From Pseudonocardiaceae bacterium YIM PH 21723 (lineage in GTDB: Bacteria > Actinomycetota > Actinomycetes > Mycobacteriales > Pseudonocardiaceae): a stretch of 64,000 nt of DNA. The notes beneath the pieces were generated by a model, which was given only the letters and a program-made list of their open reading frames with translations, had not been told where the DNA came from and did not search any database. Of this stretch, positions 16,745-24,658 are shown in pieces. The stretch is from positions 186,001-250,000 of the forward strand of contig QZFT01000056.1 of the NCBI GenBank assembly GCA_003600225.1. The letters run 5' to 3'. The stretch's first letter is position 1; every line of letters starts with the position of its first letter. A program made the translations under genes and the position numbers.

Positions 16745-16919
16745 GGCGGTGGGGCGGGCGCATGATATTTGCGCCTACTCACGCCTCAAGGGCGCTTCGC
16801 GTCCGGCTTCGCCGGATGTCGCTGCGCTCCACCCTTGACCCGTGAGCCTCTGGCGCAAAAACGGGCAGATAAAGGGCAGGCTGGGGCCTGCCCTATTGGG
16901 GCGCGCCCGCCCCACCGCC
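16745..16919 (+). repeat. Structured ~175-bp repeat, left copy (inverted relative to the right copy)
   Basis: The unit is closed by a perfect 17-bp stem (16745-16761 with 16903-16919). Inside it are nested stems: TTTGCGCC/GGCGCAAA (16768-16775, 16852-16859), CTCACG/CGTGAG (16778-16783, 16841-16846), CAAGGG/CCCTTG (16787-16792, 16832-16837), a TCCGGC-TTC-GCCGGA hairpin (16802-16816) and a second domain GGGCAGGC-TGGG-GCCTGCCC (16874-16893). Nearly the same sequence occurs in reverse orientation at 18175-18363, so the two copies form long inverted repeats around the DUF222/HNH gene. Could be a mobile-element end, a MITE or a structured RNA. Confidence 0.85.
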
Positions 16920-16937
16920 CTACCGGGGGGTGCTCCG

Positions 16938-18077
16938 CTAGCCATCTGGGTCGGCTCCCGGATCCATGCGGACCAGGAACTTCGCGCCACTCGGGGACGT
17001 CCACGCAAGATCACCGTTGGGGAGGATCTCGTAAGCCCACCCGTGCTGGTCTTTCAAGATGTGGTGCCTGCGACAGAGTGGCGCCATGTCCCAGCCTCGG
17101 GTGACTCGACTGTGCTGGTACTGCTCGCGATGATCCAGATCGCTGGTGACGGCCGGTGCTTGGCAGTTCGGGAATCGGCAGGTCTTGTGGCGGGTGATCA
17201 AGAAGTCCCGCTCAGCCTGACTGAGTCGATATCCCCTGCGCGAGAAATCGATCCCCACACCAGTGGCCGGGTCGGTGATCATGCGTAGCCACACCGATGA
17301 GACCACTGCCATCTGACGTGCCATCGATCCGAGAATCGCTCCGTGGCCCTGCATCTCGGCGCCGTGCTCTTGTTTGCCTTCGATCACGTCCTTCGGGATC
17401 GTGATCACGATCTTGGGATCCACCGGCGCGAACCCCTCACTACCGGCTCCACCGGCGGCGAGCACAGCAGCCGCGAGGTCAGCGCGGGCTTGATCTTGAG
17501 TCCGGCCATCATCGGTGGTTCGCGTGTTGCGGACCTGCTGATCGATGGCCTGATACGCGGCCTGCACTTCGGGTGCGGTCGAGTACAGACGCAGCTCGCC
17601 CATCCCGTCCGGTTTGCTGGTCACCGTGAACGACCGGTCTTTCTTGCGCCGCTGGTGTCGTTCTTCGGCGCCGTGTGGGTCGAGTTCTTGGATGTACCGC
17701 TCACCCAACGCGCGCATCTCGGAATTCGACAGTTCATGCGCGGTGGGCAGAACCTTCTCCTCGACCAGTCCCGCCAACTCCGCGTCGAGGGGTTTGGTGA
17801 GGGTGTGCAGCATCTGAGCTTTGGCGAGATCGATCCCACCCGAAGCGAGGGCTTCTTGCGTGCACGGCAGCTTCTCTTTCAGCGCCTCGGCGAGAGCGAT
17901 GAAATGGCGGATCCGAGCCGAACTGACCGTCATCTCGACCCGGGTCTCTTCCCGATCCGAATCACAGTCCAACGAAGTCGACAACAGCTCGCGCAGGTCC
18001 TGAAGGAAGTCAGCCGTCACCGTCGCGATGAGCCGGTATTTACCGGCCACGCTCTGCGGTGTCAGCTCTTTCCTCAT
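16938..18077 (-). CDS. DUF222 and HNH endonuclease domain protein (13E12 family)
   Basis: A 379-residue protein: N-terminal helical DUF222 region (about 20-290) and a C-terminal HNH nuclease domain (about 300-350). The HNH core reads CRFPNCQAPAVTSDLDHREQ ... CRRHHILKDQHGW, with zinc-like CxxxxC and H/C pairs and the DH catalytic motif. GC content is visibly lower than in neighbouring genes. It is the only gene between the two inverted structured repeats: its stop is 18 bases from the left copy and its start 97 bases from the right one. Such proteins are abundant repeats in actinomycete genomes and their role is unknown; nicking or cleaving DNA for element mobility is inferred. Confidence 0.88.
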   Translation of the reverse strand: MRKELTPQSVAGKYRLIATVTADFLQDLRELLSTSLDCDSDREETRVEMTVSSARIRHFIALAEALKEKLPCTQEALASGGIDLAKAQMLHTLTKPLDAELAGLVEEKVLPTAHELSNSEMRALGERYIQELDPHGAEERHQRRKKDRSFTVTSKPDGMGELRLYSTAPEVQAAYQAIDQQVRNTRTTDDGRTQDQARADLAAAVLAAGGAGSEGFAPVDPKIVITIPKDVIEGKQEHGAEMQGHGAILGSMARQMAVVSSVWLRMITDPATGVGIDFSRRGYRLSQAERDFLITRHKTCRFPNCQAPAVTSDLDHREQYQHSRVTRGWDMAPLCRRHHILKDQHGWAYEILPNGDLAWTSPSGAKFLVRMDPGADPDG

Positions 18078-18174
18078 GCCTCCATTTTAGTCGAACAGGA
18101 ATACGATTTCGAATCACTATCAGGTGATTAATGCAAGATCAACTCGCGCCGTAGGTTACCCATGAATCACTGGA

Positions 18175-18363
18175 GCGGGTCGGTGGTGGGCGGGCGCGCC
18201 CCTGAAGAGGGCAGGCCCCAGCCTGCCCTTAATCTGCCCGTTTTTGCGCCAGAGGCTCACGGGTCAAGGGTGGAGCGAAGCGACATCCGGCGAAGCCGGA
18301 CGCGAAGCGCCCTTGAGGCGTGAGTAGGCGCAAATAAACTGCGCCCGCCCACCACTGACCCGC
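18175..18363 (-). repeat. Structured ~190-bp repeat, right copy
   Basis: Reverse-complement of the left copy over about 165 bases with only scattered differences. Its closing stem is longer: 18175-18197 pairs with 18341-18363 at 22 of 23 positions plus one G-U. The internal stems seen in the left copy (TTTGCGCC/GGCGCAAA, CTCACG/CGTGAG, CAAGGG/CCCTTG, TCCGGC/GCCGGA, GGGCAGGC/GCCTGCCC) are all kept. It ends two bases before the stop codon of the XRE gene at 18366 and lies upstream of the DUF222/HNH start. Confidence 0.85.
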
Positions 18364-18365
18364 CC

Positions 18366-18908
18366 TTAACCCCGAACCCGAATCCGCTCCCCCTGCCGAC
18401 CAAACAACGCCAAAAACTCCACCGCCCCATCCCCAGTACTCCCGAACCAATGCCGGAGGTGAGTGTCGAACTCCGCCACCTCCCCCGCCCCCAGAACCAC
18501 ATCGTGCGGTCCCAGGATCAACCGCATCCGCCCGGACAACACGTAAAGCCACATATAACCCTCGTGCATCTTCGGATCCGGATGAATCCGATCCGCGGGC
18601 AGCACCATTTTGAACGCCTGCAACGGACCGGCCTCCGTGGTCAACGGGATCGCCGGATGCCCGTGCATCATCTTCGGCGCGAGCCGCACCCGCGGATCGC
18701 CCACCTCCGGCGCACCGACCAGCTCGGCGAGCGGCACCTGATAGGTCAGCGAGATCGGCAGCAGTAACTCCAGCGTCGGCTTGCGCTGCCCGGATTCCAG
18801 CCGGGACAACGTGCTCTTCCCGATGCCGGTGGCCGCCGACAACGCCGTCAGCGACAACCCCCGATCGGTGCGCAGCGCGCGCAGCCGGGGACCGACTCCA
18901 CTGATCAT
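18366..18908 (-). CDS. XRE family regulator with C-terminal cupin, copy B
   Basis: A 180-residue two-domain regulator: an XRE helix-turn-helix (residues about 8-62, LSLTALSAATGIGKSTLSRL) and a cupin sensor domain (about 75-175, HEGYMWLYVLSGRMRLILG ... GEVAEFDTHLRHWFG). Proteins of this layout sense small ligands and control nearby catabolic or resistance genes. The start codon at 18908 overlaps the GNAT stop by four bases (ATGA), so it is translated from the same message. It is a close paralogue of the regulator at 19755-20333: the same GIGKSTLSRLESGQRK and VGAPEVGDPRVR blocks occur in both. Confidence 0.9.
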   Translation of the reverse strand: MISGVGPRLRALRTDRGLSLTALSAATGIGKSTLSRLESGQRKPTLELLLPISLTYQVPLAELVGAPEVGDPRVRLAPKMMHGHPAIPLTTEAGPLQAFKMVLPADRIHPDPKMHEGYMWLYVLSGRMRLILGPHDVVLGAGEVAEFDTHLRHWFGSTGDGAVEFLALFGRQGERIRVRG

Positions 18909-19750
18909 CCGAGTTCCAGACTGGTGCCGGCGAAGATCCGTTCCGACCGCACCTCGCGGACCGGGCCGGTATACATCCGGACCGTCTCGAAGCCGGGCGT
19001 CAGCCCCCGCTCGACCATCGCCCGCGCGGCGGCCGGAGCGAACTCCGGAATGTCCAGGTATACCTCCGAATCCTCCGCCACTCCGGCGGTCAGACTGTCC
19101 ACAAGGGACGCGCCATCCGCCGGAGTGTCAGCGAAGACGGGCCCGATCTTGTAGCCCGCGTTCGCCGGGCGGATCACCCCGTAGCCGGTGATCCGATCAC
19201 CGTCGCGCAGCGCGTAGCCGACGTGTCCCGGCGCGGTGGTCCAGCGGCGGACGAACTCCGGCCGATCCGCCGGGAAACACAGGCGGTCGTACTCGGCGAC
19301 CAGCGGGATCAGGTCCTCGGTGATCGGCACCGCGTGCTCGGCCACCGAGGTCCGCGCGCTGAGCCTGCCGCCGAACCGCGTGTTCCGGTAGGCAGCGGTG
19401 AATCCGGACCTGACGTAGTTCTGCTGCTGCGCGACGACCCCGTCCAGGCCGACAACCCGGTCGCCGGCGTGCGACCAGGCCGCGCGCCAGGTGGCCAGGC
19501 CCAGTCCCCGCCCACGCAGTTCCGGGTGCACCAGGTAGTGGCCGAGGAACGCGTACTCCGGCGAGTAGTTGACGATCGACACCGCGGTGACCACCCGATC
19601 ACCGAGCCGGCCGACCAGGAACCCGCCGGGATCGGTGTCCCGGAAACAGGTTCCGTCACCGGGACCGACGTTCCAGCCCTCGCCGTTCGCCCAGCCGGTG
19701 ACCACGCTCCAGTCTTCGGCGGTCGCCGCGGAAACAACCAGTTCCGCCAT
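18905..19750 (-). CDS. GNAT family acetyltransferase with second C-terminal domain
   Basis: A 281-residue protein. The N-terminal half is a GNAT (PELRGRGLGLATWRAAW, about residues 77-93, acetyl-CoA loop); the C-terminal half, with GYKIGPVFAD and LDIPEFAPAAARAMVERGLT, fits the extra acetyltransferase-like domain of YitH-type proteins. It lies between two XRE-cupin paralogues: four bases after the first and overlapping the second. It is probably the effector gene of a small autoregulated operon that acetylates an amine-containing metabolite or toxin; the substrate is not known. Confidence 0.88.
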   Translation of the reverse strand: MAELVVSAATAEDWSVVTGWANGEGWNVGPGDGTCFRDTDPGGFLVGRLGDRVVTAVSIVNYSPEYAFLGHYLVHPELRGRGLGLATWRAAWSHAGDRVVGLDGVVAQQQNYVRSGFTAAYRNTRFGGRLSARTSVAEHAVPITEDLIPLVAEYDRLCFPADRPEFVRRWTTAPGHVGYALRDGDRITGYGVIRPANAGYKIGPVFADTPADGASLVDSLTAGVAEDSEVYLDIPEFAPAAARAMVERGLTPGFETVRMYTGPVREVRSERIFAGTSLELG

Positions 19751-19754
19751 ACGA

Positions 19755-20333
19755 TCATCCCTTCGGTTTCGCCCGCACGTGCATGCGTTCCCCCTGCTTA
19801 CCGAACAAGCTCAAGATCTCCACCGGACGGCCGTCAGCGGTGCCGAACCAGTGCGGGATGTGGCAGTCGAACTCGGCCGCCTCACCGATGCTCATGGTGA
19901 CATCGTGCTGGCCGAGAACGAGCCGGAGTTTCCCGGACAGCACATAGAACCACTCGTATCCCTCGTGCGTGCGCAGCTCGTCCGGTTCCGTCCGATCGGA
20001 GTCCAGGACGATCTTGAACGCCTGTAGCGGGCCAGGCTGCCGGGTGAGCGGGACCGCGGTGCCCGCGTGCATCTGGATCGGCGCCATCCGTACCCGGGGA
20101 TCGCCGACCTCCGGCGCACCGACCAGCTCGTCGAGAGGGACCTGGTAGGCCAGCGAGATCGGCATCAGCAGTTCCAGGGTGGCCTTGCGCTGCCCGGATT
20201 CCAGCCGGGACAGCGTGCTCTTCCCGATCCCGGTGGCCTCCGCCAGGGCCGTCAACGAGAGTCCACGGGTGGCGCGCAGCGACCTGAGCCGGGCGCCGAC
20301 ACCGTCCAGAGCTGCAGTGATCGCCTTGTCCAT
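19755..20333 (-). CDS. XRE family regulator with C-terminal cupin, copy A
   Basis: A 192-residue regulator with HTH (ALAEATGIGKSTLSRLESGQ) and a cupin domain (HEGYEWFYVLSGKLRLVLG ... GEAAEFDCHIPHWFG). I use the ATG at 20333 (MDKAITAALDGVG), which has a CTGGAGA ribosome site; a longer frame upstream would cover the operator-like repeats. First gene of the XRE-GNAT-XRE operon and the likely autoregulator. Divergent from a thioredoxin-reductase-like gene, with GTTGC half-sites in the gap. Sequence is clearly related to copy B but has a longer N-terminus. Confidence 0.9.
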   Translation of the reverse strand: MDKAITAALDGVGARLRSLRATRGLSLTALAEATGIGKSTLSRLESGQRKATLELLMPISLAYQVPLDELVGAPEVGDPRVRMAPIQMHAGTAVPLTRQPGPLQAFKIVLDSDRTEPDELRTHEGYEWFYVLSGKLRLVLGQHDVTMSIGEAAEFDCHIPHWFGTADGRPVEILSLFGKQGERMHVRAKPKG

Positions 20334-20351
20334 GTCTCCAGGAGAGCACAG

Positions 20352-20379
20352 CGTTGCTGTTTCGGCAACGAATGTTGCC
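20352..20379. promoter_or_regulatory. Inverted GTTGC half-sites, probable XRE operator
   Basis: CGTTGC (20352-20357) and GCAACG (20365-20370) form an inverted repeat with a 7-base spacer, and a third half-site GTTGCC follows at 20374-20379. They sit between the divergent XRE-cupin and flavoprotein genes, the place for an operator controlling both. Confidence 0.55.
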
Positions 20380-20410
20380 AATCATTTCCACTAAGCCGCA
20401 TGGTGGGGCC

Positions 20411-21313
20411 ATGGACGAATTCGAGGTAGTGGTGATCGGTGGAGGGGCCGCCGGCCTGAACGCCGCCTTGGTACTGGGGCGAGCTCGCCGCCGGGTGGCG
20501 GTAGTGGATGGCGGGGCGCCACGCAACGCCCCCGCGGAGCACATGCACGGATACCTGTCCCGCGACGGGCAGTCACCCGCCGAGCTGGTGAAGCTGGGGC
20601 GCGAGGAGATCGCGGGCTATGGGGTGACGCTGATCGAGGATCAGGTCGCCGCGGTCACCGCCGGTTTCCAGCTGCGGCTGGCGAGCGGCCGGACGCTGAA
20701 CGCGCGGAAGCTGATCGTGGCCACCGGTCTGGTGGACGGGCTGCCGGACATCCCGGGGATGGCCGAGCGCTGGGGCCGGGACGTGCTGCACTGCCCGTAC
20801 TGCCACGGCTACGAGGTCGCCGACCAGCCCCTGGGGGTGCTGGGCGCGGGCCCGCTGTCGGTGCACGTCGCGTTGCTGGTGCGGCAGTGGACGGATGACC
20901 TGGTGTTCTTCTCGCACACCTATGAGCTGTCCGATGTGGACCGTGCACGGCTGCGGGCCCGGGACATCCGGGTGGAACCCGGCGAGGTCACCGGGCTGGC
21001 GGTGGACGGGGATCGGTTGCAGGCGGTGAAACTGGCCGATCGCCGAGCGGTGACCCGGTCGGCGTTGTTCGTCAAGGGCGAGCTGACGCCCCGGGACGAG
21101 GTGCTGACCGCGCTGGGGTGTGTCCGGGGCGAGCACGGTTTTGTGCCGGTGGACGGGGACGGGCGCACGTCGGTTCCCGGGCTGTACGCGGTCGGGAACG
21201 TGGTGAACCCGAAGGCTTTCGTGATCACGGCCGCGGCGATGGGGGCCACCGCCGCGGTCGCGGTGAACGGGGAACTGGTCGAAGAGGCCGTATTGGAAGG
21301 GATGTCGCGATGA
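20411..21313 (+). CDS. Thioredoxin reductase-like NAD(P)/FAD oxidoreductase
   Basis: A 300-residue flavoprotein. It has the FAD motif VVIGGGAAGLNAAL (residues 7-20), a redox-active CPYC pair (Cys128/Cys131 in HCPYCHGYE) and the C-terminal FAD contact GLYAVGNVVNP. The second dinucleotide fold (LGVLGAGPLSVHVA) is less canonical than in true thioredoxin reductases. It may reduce a thioredoxin-like partner or a small disulfide; bacterial relatives also form disulfides in natural products. Its stop overlaps the start of the methyltransferase by four bases, so they are coupled. Confidence 0.87.
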   Translation: MDEFEVVVIGGGAAGLNAALVLGRARRRVAVVDGGAPRNAPAEHMHGYLSRDGQSPAELVKLGREEIAGYGVTLIEDQVAAVTAGFQLRLASGRTLNARKLIVATGLVDGLPDIPGMAERWGRDVLHCPYCHGYEVADQPLGVLGAGPLSVHVALLVRQWTDDLVFFSHTYELSDVDRARLRARDIRVEPGEVTGLAVDGDRLQAVKLADRRAVTRSALFVKGELTPRDEVLTALGCVRGEHGFVPVDGDGRTSVPGLYAVGNVVNPKAFVITAAAMGATAAVAVNGELVEEAVLEGMSR

Positions 21314-22164
21314 GCCATGACCATGAGGATTTCGACTGGGACGCCATGGCCGCTCAGCTGGAGCGGGACGCCGAGATACACCGTCCGGTGTACGCGGGTG
21401 CGGCGAGCTGGCTGCGCACGCTGATCGACGGGAAGGTCGAACGGCTGATGGACGTCGGCGGCGGTCCCGGCGTGGTGGCGAGCACCCTCGCCGAGGAGTT
21501 CACCGAGGCGTCGGTGCAGGTGGTGGACGGTGCCACCGGACTGCTGGACCGCGCCGTCCACCGGGCGGCGGCACTGGGGCTGGGTGACCGGTTCACCGTC
21601 CGGCAGGCCGATCTGCCCGCCGGGCTGGACGACCTGGAACCGGCGGACCTGGTGTGGAGCAGCCAATTCGTGCACCACCTCGGCGACCAGCAGGCCGGGC
21701 TGAACCGGCTCGCCGGGCTGCTGCGGCCCGGCGGCCTGCTCGCCGTGCTGGAGCGCGGGTTGCCGCAGCGCTCGCTGCCCAGGGACATTCGGGTCGGCAG
21801 GCCGGGTCTGGAGACGCGGCTGGATTCCCTGCTGGAGGAGCGGTTCATCGACATGCGGTCCGGTTTGGACGGCACCGTGGACATCGTGGAGGACTGGCCC
21901 GCGATGATCACGGAAGCCGGGCTGAAGCACACCGGGTCGCGTACCTTCCTGGTGGATCTGCCGTCCCCTGTGGACACTCCGGTGCGCGAGCACCTGGTGC
22001 ACCGGCTGTCCCGGTTCCGCGATCTCCTCGCGGAGCGGATGGCCACCGAGGACCTGTCCACTGTGGAGCAGCTACTGGACCCGGAGTCGCCGCAGGGACT
22101 GCTGCGCCGCCCGGACGTGTACTACCTCGCCGCGTTCACCGTCCACACCGGACAGCGCGGGTAA
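21310..22164 (+). CDS. Class I SAM-dependent methyltransferase
   Basis: A 284-residue methyltransferase with motif I LMDVGGGPGVVAS (about residues 45-58), VQVVDGATGLLDRA for the acidic SAM contact and LVWSSQFVHHLGDQ plus LRPGGLLAVLERG as motifs III-IV. Start at 21310 gives an ATGA overlap with the flavoprotein. Methyl acceptor is unknown; pairing with a thiol-redox flavoprotein suggests a small metabolite or thiol. A perfect 20-bp hairpin follows the stop. Confidence 0.88.
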   Translation: MSHDHEDFDWDAMAAQLERDAEIHRPVYAGAASWLRTLIDGKVERLMDVGGGPGVVASTLAEEFTEASVQVVDGATGLLDRAVHRAAALGLGDRFTVRQADLPAGLDDLEPADLVWSSQFVHHLGDQQAGLNRLAGLLRPGGLLAVLERGLPQRSLPRDIRVGRPGLETRLDSLLEERFIDMRSGLDGTVDIVEDWPAMITEAGLKHTGSRTFLVDLPSPVDTPVREHLVHRLSRFRDLLAERMATEDLSTVEQLLDPESPQGLLRRPDVYYLAAFTVHTGQRG

Positions 22165-22166
22165 CC

Positions 22167-22213
22167 CCGAAGTTGACGAGGTTCGGGTTCTTTCCGAACC
22201 TCGTCAACTTCGG
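22167..22213. terminator. Perfect 20-bp hairpin between convergent methyltransferase and HAD genes
   Basis: Arms 22167-22186 and 22194-22213 are complementary over 20 bases with a 7-base loop (GTTCTTT). It starts two bases after the methyltransferase stop and ends two bases before the HAD stop. The arm contains AGTTGACGAG followed by TTCGG, nearly the same as the hairpin at 57845. Confidence 0.75.
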
Positions 22214-22215
22214 AG

Positions 22216-22947
22216 TCAGAGCACTCCGCTGAGGGCGGGGATGATGTGATCGGCGTGCGACTCGCCGGAGCCGATCAGGATGGTGTCCAGGCCGGCGGCC
22301 CGGCCACCGGCGATGTCGGTGTCCTCCCGGTCGCCGATCACCGCGATCCGGGGCACCGCGAGCAGGTCCACCGCGACCCGGAAGATCTCCGGTGACGGCT
22401 TGCCGACGCTGACCGCGCGGCGACCGGCGGCCGTCTCCACGGCAGCGAGCACGGCACCGGTGGCGGGCCACAGCCCATCCGGCATCGGGAACGTCGCGTC
22501 CCGGTTGGTGGCCACCAGTTCGGCCCCCGCCGAGCAGGCCCGCAGCGCGGCGCGCAGTTCGGTGTAGTCGAACCCGGAATGCCCGGCCACCAGCACCCGG
22601 TCGGCGAGGTGGGCGTCCACATCGGACAGCACCTCTCCCCCGGCGGCGCGCACCTCGTCCTTCAGCTCGGCCGAGCCGATCACATAGACCCGGCCGGGCG
22701 CGACGCGGGCGGCGCCCGCGGAGCCGGAGGTGATCACCATGTCCGGGGTCGCCGGTATGCCGAGTCCCCGCAACCGGTCTGCGATGGACCGGCGGGTGAA
22801 GCGGGGATCGTTGGTGAGAAAGAGGATCCGCTTCCCGGTGTCCAGCAGCGTGTTCACCGTGGACACCGCGCCGGGCAACGCGGACCAGCCCAGGTGCACC
22901 ACGCCGTCGAGATCGACGATGAACCCGTCGTACCGGGCGGCGATCAC
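22216..22947 (-). CDS. HAD-IIA family phosphatase (NagD/nitrophenylphosphatase-like)
   Basis: A 243-residue HAD hydrolase. Asp12 and Asp14 of DLDGVVHLG are the nucleophile and acid/base, LFLTNDPRFTRR is motif II, and GKPSPEIFRVA with VIGDREDTDIAGG gives motifs III-IV. The cap insertion between motifs II and III is of the IIA type. Enzymes of this class dephosphorylate sugar phosphates, pyridoxal phosphate or nucleotides. A GTG start overlaps the stop of the ABC substrate-binding protein (GTGA), so it belongs to the transporter operon and may act on an imported pyrimidine or its phosphate. Confidence 0.88.
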   Translation of the reverse strand: MIAARYDGFIVDLDGVVHLGWSALPGAVSTVNTLLDTGKRILFLTNDPRFTRRSIADRLRGLGIPATPDMVITSGSAGAARVAPGRVYVIGSAELKDEVRAAGGEVLSDVDAHLADRVLVAGHSGFDYTELRAALRACSAGAELVATNRDATFPMPDGLWPATGAVLAAVETAAGRRAVSVGKPSPEIFRVAVDLLAVPRIAVIGDREDTDIAGGRAAGLDTILIGSGESHADHIIPALSGVL

Positions 22948-23906
22948 CGGGCGGGCAGGTAGTCGTTGGTGACCAGCTCCGGGCCGACGGTGATCTTCTT
23001 CTTGGTGATGCCACCGGCCTGCAACCAGTCGGCGAAGGACTGCCAGCCCGCCGGATCCATCCGGCCGAAGCCCCGCGGGTTGTCCAGCAGCGGCAGCGTG
23101 GCGTCGACCTGCTCGGTCAGCACCTCCTTCGGTGCATCGCTCATCTTCGCCTGGATCGCGGTCCGCGCGGCCGCCGGATCCTTCTTGGCGGCCTCGACGC
23201 CCTTGCCCAGGGCGGCGATGAACTTCTTCACCCGATCCCGGTAGCCGCTGTCGTTCTTGAGCTTGTCCCGGTTGGCCACCAGGACCAGCTCGTCGTACTG
23301 CGGCACGCCCGCGTCGGTGACCGGGATGATCAGCGGGTTCTTGCCCTCGTGCTTGAGCTGTACGCCCTCGATGTTGCGGTAGGCGCCGATGGTGGCGTCC
23401 ACCTGCCCGGAGAGCATCGAGGCCACCAGGTTGGAGCCGACGTTGACCTTCTTCACCGGCTTGTCGCCGATCATCTGCTTCAGGTAGAGGTCATCGGAGG
23501 GCAGTCCGGCGGTGCCCACGGTGCGGCCGGCCAAGTCGGCGGCCGACTTCACCGGCGAGTCGCCCACCGCCATCAGCGAGTTCAACGCGCGCGGGATCAC
23601 CGCGGCCACGGCGGTGACCGGCAGGTCCTGTTCGGCGGCGGCCAGCACCTCGGGTTCGTAGGTGATGCCCAGGTCGGCCTGCCCGGCGGCGACCAGCTTC
23701 AACGGATCGGCCGGGTTGGCGGGCGGGGTCAGCTCCACGGACACGCCTTCGGCGGCGAACAGACCCTTGTCCTGCGCGGTGTACAACGCCAGGTGATCCG
23801 GGTTGGGGAACCAGTCCAGCAGCACCCGCAGGTCCGTCGAGCCGCCGCCGGAGCCACACGCGGTGAGCGCCATGACCAGCGTGAGCCCCAGGGCCAGACG
23901 CTTCAT
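22944..23906 (-). CDS. ABC transporter substrate-binding lipoprotein, ThiY/NMT1-like
   Basis: A 320-residue lipoprotein with the lipobox LTAC (Cys17) after a short basic signal. The opening LRVLLDWFPNPDHLALYTAQ and PPANPADPLKLVAAGQADLG are typical of ThiY/NMT1-type binding proteins for thiamine pyrimidine precursors (HMP or formylaminopyrimidine). It would bind the ligand outside the membrane and pass it to the permease downstream of which it is encoded. Overlaps both neighbours by four bases. Riboflavin or another aromatic ligand is a possible alternative, since the binding pocket cannot be judged here. Confidence 0.88.
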   Translation of the reverse strand: MKRLALGLTLVMALTACGSGGGSTDLRVLLDWFPNPDHLALYTAQDKGLFAAEGVSVELTPPANPADPLKLVAAGQADLGITYEPEVLAAAEQDLPVTAVAAVIPRALNSLMAVGDSPVKSAADLAGRTVGTAGLPSDDLYLKQMIGDKPVKKVNVGSNLVASMLSGQVDATIGAYRNIEGVQLKHEGKNPLIIPVTDAGVPQYDELVLVANRDKLKNDSGYRDRVKKFIAALGKGVEAAKKDPAAARTAIQAKMSDAPKEVLTEQVDATLPLLDNPRGFGRMDPAGWQSFADWLQAGGITKKKITVGPELVTNDYLPAR

Positions 23907-24658
23907 TTCTTGTCCTTCCAGGTGATGATGACCCGTTCCAGCCAGGTCACCAGCAGGAACAGGGTGATGGATTCCGCCGCGAGCACGATCACGGCGGCGA
24001 AGACCAGGGCGGTGCGCAGTTGTGAGGTCGACTGCAGCATCAGGTAACCGAGGCCGCCGGTGGAGCCGGACCACTCGGCGAACACCGCGCCGATCGGCGC
24101 ATAGGTGACGGCGACCCGGGCGCCGGAGAACACGCTGGGCAACGCCGTGGGCAGTTCGACCCGGCGGAAGATCGTCCACCGGGAGGCGTCCAACGTGCGC
24201 ATCAAGCGGATCAATTGCGGGTCCACCGTGGCCAGTCCGTCCACGGTGGCCACGACCAGGGGGAAGAAGCAGGTGAGCGCGACGATCACCAGCTTGGGTC
24301 CGATGTCGAAGCCGAAGGCGATGACCAGGATCGGCGCCAGCACGACGATCGGGATGGTCTGCGAGCCGATGAGCAGCGGATACAGGCCCCGGCGGACCGT
24401 GGGCGAGGCGTGCAGCAGCAGGGCGATGCCCAGCGCGGCGACCAGCGCGATGAGCAGTCCCAGGACGACCTCCACCGTGGTCACCCAGGTGGCGGGCCCC
24501 AGCAGCCGCGCGTTGTCCACAAAGGACTCAGCGATGGCGCTGGGCGCGGGAAACAGGTAACTCCGCACCGTGAACGCCCGGCAGACCAGTTCCCACAGTC
24601 CGATCAGGACGATCACGAGTCCGGCGGCGGTCAGCTTGTCCCTGGTCGACATGGTCAT
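23903..24658 (-). CDS. ABC transporter permease
   Basis: A 251-residue permease of the BPD_transp_1 family with about six membrane helices. The EAA-like cytoplasmic loop is visible around LDASRWTIFRRVELPTALP, which contacts the ATPase. The start at 24658 overlaps the ATPase stop (ATGA), and its stop overlaps the start of the binding protein. The gene order ATPase, permease, binding protein on one message describes a complete importer, probably for a thiamine precursor. Confidence 0.9.
   Translation of the reverse strand: MTMSTRDKLTAAGLVIVLIGLWELVCRAFTVRSYLFPAPSAIAESFVDNARLLGPATWVTTVEVVLGLLIALVAALGIALLLHASPTVRRGLYPLLIGSQTIPIVVLAPILVIAFGFDIGPKLVIVALTCFFPLVVATVDGLATVDPQLIRLMRTLDASRWTIFRRVELPTALPSVFSGARVAVTYAPIGAVFAEWSGSTGGLGYLMLQSTSQLRTALVFAAVIVLAAESITLFLLVTWLERVIITWKDKK

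Noticed and set aside
16745-18363. IscB/IsrB-type HNH system with an omega RNA
   Set aside because: The protein is DUF222 plus HNH, with no RuvC or PLMP-like part, so it is not an IscB relative despite having HNH and a structured repeat beside it.
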